A stretch of DNA of 64,000 nucleotides from Phyto melanocephala (taxonomy: Eukaryota > Arthropoda > Insecta > Diptera > Rhinophoridae): NCBI GenBank assembly GCA_941918925.1, contig OW799237.1, positions 89,253,015 through 89,317,014 of the forward strand, in the 5' to 3' direction. The position numbers and the translations under genes are program-made. Under the pieces are notes generated by a model, which was given only the letters and a program-made list of their open reading frames with translations, did no database searches and was not told the DNA's origin. The stretch's first letter is position 1; the number at the start of each line of letters is the position of its first letter. Shown in pieces: positions 58,600 to 64,000 of this stretch.

Positions 58600-60477
58600 A
58601 CCACAGAAATATTTATAAAGGGTATAAAAACAACAACTATAAATAAATTAAGTATATTTGTTAAAAAAAAAAGTACACTTAGGTTAATTGTTTAATGCCG
58701 AGACGAAATTCAGATTTTCTATCCCTGCATAAATAAATGAGATCAAGGCGAATTTAACAAATTTTGACATTACGCTTCTCGATCAGCTGTCTTGACAAGA
58801 CTACCTTTTGAATGTACCTCGATTAGTATCGAAAGAGAAAAGAGTTTAATCATTTTAAGCAAGGGCGGTAAAGTTTCCATAATGTTATGAGCGCTCGTAT
58901 AGAGTAGATAACTTTTTGTTTTAAACTTAACTTTTTATAAATTTTAATAGATTCTTGACAACTAGTCGACTACTTGTAGGTATACATTAGTTGAACAACT
59001 GTTTTGTGAATTTTTTTTGTTTTTAGCGTTAAACCAATATACCTGTATATACCAATAAATAATTCAGTAGCCTCCCTCGTATTTAATTTAATTTATTTTA
59101 ATGAATTAAGGCTCATAATTTTAATGAATTATGTCAATAAAATAATATTTAAAGAGCAATTCTAACACCTAAGTATGCTTGCAAAGAAAATAAAGTGTTA
59201 TTTTTGCTACATGAGTATATACATCAATGAATTTCTTATTTTAAATAAAACACACTTTGAGCTTTGCTTTATAACAAAGTTATTTTATTCATTCAAATAT
59301 GTATAACCATATCAATTTCATAAAACTATAAAACATGTATATGAATTTTGAGTTGTTTTTAAGTTTTTACGTAGTCATGATTATAATTAAAGATTTTATT
59401 TGTTGATCTATTATGGAAGCTAAATGACAATAAGGGTACTCATTAAAAAACTTAAGTTTTCTATTCATGCGAAATGGGCAAATAAAACTGATGACCTCAA
59501 AGTGAACATAACATAACCCATCATCACTCAAAATCTATGCGGCAAAGTCATTGAAAATTAAACTTTTAAAATTCGTACCAATGTGATGCGGTATACATGG
59601 GCGTTTTAAACAAAAAATTTTAAACGAAAATTTTGTTCGCTTCCTACATGCAGCGTGTTTTATTTTAACAACGATCCGGTCTTTTTGAAAAATTGCTCCT
59701 TACTTCAAAAAGGTTAACATTACTGATGTTACTCTTTTAAACTTAACGCACGACTTAACTATTATTTTGTGTTTGATACTTTAAAATATCGCCGTAAATT
59801 AAATCATCTGGTTGTTTTTATTTTTTCTTAAATAGTAGTCAAAACTTACTTTAATTTTACAATGTTACCAAGACTTAAGGGGCAATTTATTATCAAGTGT
59901 GAAAATCGCTTATAACTTTTTACCCCCTAAAAGTGGAAAAATAAAAAAACTACTACTCGTATCTTGTAAAATGTGTGGGGAAATTATGTTGTGATTTTTT
60001 ATTTGTTCTCAACAATCGATAAGTACTTGTGCACTTTATTAACTGGGGTGTCAAAGTGTTTTTGAACTTATTGGTTTATTATAAAATATTTTTTTAAAGC
60101 ACGATACTATACAAAAAAAACCCCCCAATCAACAACATTGCACTAAAATAACAAACAATAAATGTAGACAGACGTAAATACCAACGTTCATTCATTTCTA
60201 TCAATTATTAATTGAAGAATTTAGTTAATAATTGAAAACATGTGTAGTATGTATTTATATAGGGTGTTCCCATACTGTAATAGAAAATACGGGTTCAATT
60301 AAATTTTTATTTTCTTTTATTGAACAACAAAGTGCTCTATATTGGCTTATATGTATACGACCGTATTTTTTTAAGTTACGAGGTTGAGGAAGTAAGGCAT
60401 CGGTATATGTATGTATATGTTTTTGTTTTTTTTTTGTTCTTTTTAAATGTTTTAATTTATTTAAATGATTAAATACA
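58600..60477. other. A/T-rich noncoding DNA
   Basis: Nothing recognised. A possible repeat end GGGTGTTCCCATACTG lies at about 60262 without a visible partner. Confidence 0.45.
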
Positions 60478-60866
60478 CACAGTAAAAAAGGGTATATCCT
60501 ATGTCATTCCGTGTGAAATTTCTACAACTTTAATTTCCGACCCCATAAAGTATATATTTTCTGAAAGCTTATGAATAAGGGAGTCAATTAAGCTCTGTCC
60601 GTTTGTATGTTGAAATCAACTTTTTGAAGCCCCCGACATCGCCTGGACCCGCGTGAGGTATTAAAATATCAGAAATATTCGGAAGCAGATCGGTATTGAA
60701 AATCAGAAACATCGGTACATAAACAACTAAGATATAAGCAAAAAAACCATGACCACCTCGTTTTTTTCACAACAAGTACATATATACAAACAATTGTTAT
60801 TGCATGACTACACATTGTGATAATAAATATAATATTCGGCACGGCCGAATAAAGCACTCTTACTTG
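60478..60866 (+). mobile_element. DINE-1-like Helentron, subfamily B, internally deleted
   Basis: Core CCCCATAAAGTATATATTTT, subfamily B module (CATCGCCTGGACCCGCGTGA, TATTCGGAAGCAGATCGG) and CACCTCGTTTTTTTCACAA are followed directly by ATATACAAACAATTGTTATT and the hairpin ATTCGGCACGGCCGAAT. The central module and homopolymer tract are gone. Confidence 0.75.
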
Positions 60867-61405
60867 TTTTTCCTGCTTGCACTCTCAACAATCTCTTTTT
60901 GTGATGATGTCATATGAAAGAACTGAAAACATTCGCACTTTTCGTTCAGTATTCGTTGACATTTGTGTGTTCAGTTTGTAAACAACCTGTTTTTCTTATC
61001 TACATATGTATATACATAAGAAGATAAACGATTTGGTAATTTAATTTAATTTTTTTTTTCTATACCAGAAATATATTAAGCTCAATTGTTGTATCATGCT
61101 AGTAGTTACAATTACAGATATTTTTTCAATGAGCATTAAAACTATTTATACCATTCGCATAGTATTCGTTGCTTATTAAATCAGCTTTAAAACCATTCAC
61201 ATCATTCGCTCAGTATTCGTTGCTTTTGCGACTGTTAGTTTACTTTTGTAGAAGACAATGCACGATTCGTTATTCGTTACACTCCCATTTTGTGAATCAT
61301 GTCATGCATTGCTTTATTAAATTGATGTACATTGTTAACAAAAGGCTCTCTTTTTATGATTGTATTCAAATACAACCAATCAAACCGTTCTCTGATACAT
61401 ATATA
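60867..61405. other. A/T-rich noncoding DNA
   Basis: CATTCGC.CAGTATTCGTTG is repeated three times (about 60943, 61158 and 61205), suggesting an unidentified short dispersed or tandem repeat. No gene. Confidence 0.4.
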
Positions 61406-61407
61406 TA

Positions 61408-62328
61408 TCGGGTGTCCCAACTAGAACACAATTTTTAAATTTGGCGCCATTCGAAGTGTCATTGTTTGACATTTGAACAATTGTTATTGTTTGCTAGTAG
61501 ACGGTACTTGGTTAGTAAAAATGGAGCGCTACACGAATGAACAACTCATTCTCATTGTGAAATTGTTTTACCAAAATGGTGAAAGTTTTGCGGCTACAGT
61601 TCACAAATTGCGATCATCCCATTTCCATCTTGATGGCTTCGGCAATATGCAGAATTGTCGCATTTGGGGTGAGGAAAATCCTCGAGTGATTCACGAGAAG
61701 CAAATGCATCCTCAACGTGTCACTTTGTGGTGTGGTTTTTGGGCTGAAGGAATCATTGGACCTTTTTTTTATGAGAATGAGGCAGGTCAAGCGCAAACAG
61801 TCAATGGTGTTCGGTATCGTGAAATGATAACCAGTTTTCTCTTGCCTAGAATTGAAGAAATGAATGTGGAGGGCATGTGGTTTCAACAAGATGGCGCCAC
61901 ATTTCATACAGCCAGAAAAACAATTCAATTGCTGCATCAGTAATTTCCCGGTCGTGTTATTTCGCGTTTTGGAGACCAGAATTGGCCGCCTAGATCGTGT
62001 GATTTAACACCTTTAGATTTTTTTCTTTGGGGTTTTTTGAAGTCGATGGTTTACGCGAATAAGCCGACTACGACTCAAGCCTTAAAAGAGGAAATTGGAC
62101 GCTGCATTAATGAAATACCGCAGCATTTATGCAAAAAGGTCATTGAAAATTTCATTAAAAGATCGCGTGTGTGCCAGCAAAGTCGCGGCGGCCATCTGCA
62201 CGATATATTGTTCCATACATAACCTCATTCTGTCTACTTTACGATATAATAAAGTTTCACGATTTTTTTTTTTAAATATCTGTGTTTTATTTAAAATTTA
62301 GAAATTGCGATCTAGTTGGGACACCCGA
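61408..62328 (+). mobile_element. Mariner-like element with complete termini and deleted transposase
   Basis: A 921-bp element with TCGGGTGTCCCAACTAGA inverted termini and TA on both sides. The ATG at 61521 starts MERYTNEQLILIVKLFYQNG. After KLRSS a deletion of the linker and start of the catalytic domain joins in frame to HFHLDGFGNMQNCRIWGEEN, so the first catalytic Asp (normally SDEAHF) is lost. FQQDGATFHTA, then a TAA stop after LLHQ (61941), then WPPRSCDLTPLDFFLWGFLK and the C-terminus to a stop at 62220 remain. Confidence 0.9.
61521..62222 (+). pseudogene. Mariner-like transposase pseudogene
   Basis: The deletion-fused reading frame is interrupted once, by TAA at 61941-61943, and stays open afterwards to the natural C-terminus (SRGGHLHDILFHT). 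It keeps the second and third acidic catalytic positions (QQDGAT; CDLTPLD) but lacks the first and most of the DNA-binding domain. It could not be active even without the stop. Confidence 0.88.
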
Positions 62329-64000
62329 TATTTATATCATTCGATATGTGTTTCAAACGCGTTCTTAATGCAAAAAAAATGTTTTCCAAATTTTATTTGG
62401 TAATCCGGATAATTTGATAATCCGGATTAGGGTCTGCAATCAACTATTCGGATTATGAAGTTTTTACTGTATCGTAAATACGTTGCAAAATAAAAAAAAA
62501 CAAAATTTCTCTTTATAAAAATTACTTTTGCCTGAATTTCGGAACACCCTTGCCCAGTTGTACAAATTAATATGATGCTATATTTACTTTTATTATAAAT
62601 TGTCATTACTTTCATTTGATGATGACATGCATACATTTATTTTTTGTATAAGTATTTAAAAAAATATTTTGTCGCTAATTTAAGAAAAAAAAAAAGAAAA
62701 ATGTTATTATGAAGTCAACAATTAATTGCTATTATAAAAATTGTTTTTTCTTATTTTATTCCAAACAAAGTCTACAATATCTGAGAAAACGAATTTAATT
62801 GATATTGTGCCTTTTTATACCGGATGCTGGCGTAGAAAAAAGGTACCTTCCATTTAAACAAACAAACACTCTATATGTTTTTGATAGTTTTTGTTTTCCT
62901 GGTTTATAGTTTTTTTTTCGTCTTCTTTTTTTAGGTTAAATGCAATTTATTAAAAGTCAATGCTAGTTACATATATGTATGTTATACACATTTTTTTTAT
63001 TATTTTTCTTGGTTCGTAGACTTGATTTTTATTATCTTAATCGCATTGTGTGTGTTTTTTGCACCAACCTACAATTTAGATTTTTATTTGTTTTTTTTAT
63101 TATTTATAATTTATTTTGTTTTTAAAACACCTACGCTGATTATTTTTTATACCAAACAATAATGATTTAAAACTTTTTAATAAGCCTTAACTCTTTGTGA
63201 CACCACGAGAACATATTTTTTGAGCAAGAAAATACCATGTTGTAATTGTACAAATATAGTGGTTTCAATTAAAATTATAATTTTTAGATTTTTTTTGGAA
63301 ATCGTTAAAAAAACTTTCTTATAAATATATGTATATATATTGGAAATATTTTCTTTGTATTCGTATACATAAGTTGATACTCTTACCTACACGCACACGT
63401 TCCGAATCAGCTGATTCGTTTTTCTTTGGGAACTTACGTGTAAATAGGTACTTTTTGGTAAATGTAAAAAATTTTAATTTCTCTCCGTTTTTTCGTACTT
63501 ATTAGAAGTGTTGTCAACCATATTTTTAAAGTAGTATTTTGTATGGTTTTTTTTATTTTTTTCTTTCAATTATATTTATATATCATCAATGTAGTTTAAA
63601 AAGTTTCTTATATAAAAAATTTTAAATAAAAAAAAAAACCGGATTAATTTTTTAGAAATAATTTGCAAACGGTTTTTAAACATCCTAAACTATGTGTTTT
63701 TTTTCTTACCGATACAGATTAATAAACCTTATTTTTGACTTAAAAAAATATTAACAAGAAAAAAACTTTTACAAAAAAAATAAATTATTTGTCAAACAAA
63801 AACCTTTAATATCAGCTGCTTACGATGTTGCTGCCGTTTAGACTTTCTATTATTTTAAGTAAACCCGTTATTTTATAGGAAAGTTGGCAACGCAATCAAA
63901 CATTTTGGTTGTGAGAAGTTTTGTTCAGAATTTACACACTTACGGCGTTATGCATAATAAGAAGCAGTGTGCTAACTTACCTGGTTTTCTTTCAAAAAGA
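62329..64000. other. A/T-rich noncoding DNA to the window end
   Basis: At 62400-62471, repeated AATCCGGAT and TTCGGATTATGAAGTTTTTACTG strings resemble a pogo/Tigger-type terminus, with no partner found. No coding exon is recognised elsewhere. Confidence 0.4.

Noticed and set aside
1..64000. tRNA, rRNA, CRISPR or prokaryotic-type operon
   Set aside because: No cloverleaf, array of regular direct repeats with spacers, or clustered intronless genes was seen.

Overview
This window is AT-rich nuclear DNA from a cyclorrhaphan fly, most likely a calyptrate (blowfly or house-fly type). The evidence is eukaryotic genes with short GT-AG introns, fly-like protein sequences, DINE-1/INE-1-type repeats and several insect Tc1/mariner, hAT, Helitron and jockey-type relics. 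The species assignment is inference; nothing in the window fixes it.

Region 1 (about 4.7-12 kb) is a compact, ordinary gene block. EMC7 (+) and the exosome subunit Rrp42/EXOSC7 (-) converge with about 165 bp between their stops. Rrp42 and the proteasome subunit beta1 (+) diverge from a shared 0.9-kb promoter region. Beta1 converges with a monocarboxylate-type MFS transporter (-). All four can be spliced completely by eye with phase-consistent introns, giving proteins of 246, 296, 217 and 512 residues. These are housekeeping functions (ER membrane insertion, RNA decay, protein decay, solute transport) and do not form one pathway. Their order resembles what I recall of a Drosophila 2R neighbourhood, which should be checked.

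Region 2 (12-20.5 kb) is AT-rich noncoding DNA with a jockey-type LINE relic, hAT-type MITEs and a deleted mariner. Region 3 (20.5-22.5 kb) holds one long coding exon (21550-22500) of a low-complexity Asn/Ser/Thr-rich protein that ends at a strong splice donor, plus a possible 32-nt mini-exon at 20493. No partner exon is recognisable in the remaining 41 kb.

Region 4 (22.5-64 kb) therefore looks like a very long intron or intergenic tract packed with nested transposon debris. It contains about 13 further DINE-1-like (nonautonomous Helentron) copies in at least three subfamilies, one of them with an inverted central module; one more copy lies at 3.9 kb, before the gene block. It also holds a hAT element with a perfect 8-bp target duplication, mariner deletion derivatives sharing one deletion junction, a DD41D-type element with matching termini, Helitron ends and a helicase fragment, a Tc1-like relic, and several MITE families.

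I found no tRNA, rRNA, CRISPR array or gene cluster that would make a new enzymatic or defence system. The most interesting material is the structure and evolution of the repeats, including subfamily-C DINE copies that carry YY1/PHO-type motifs.
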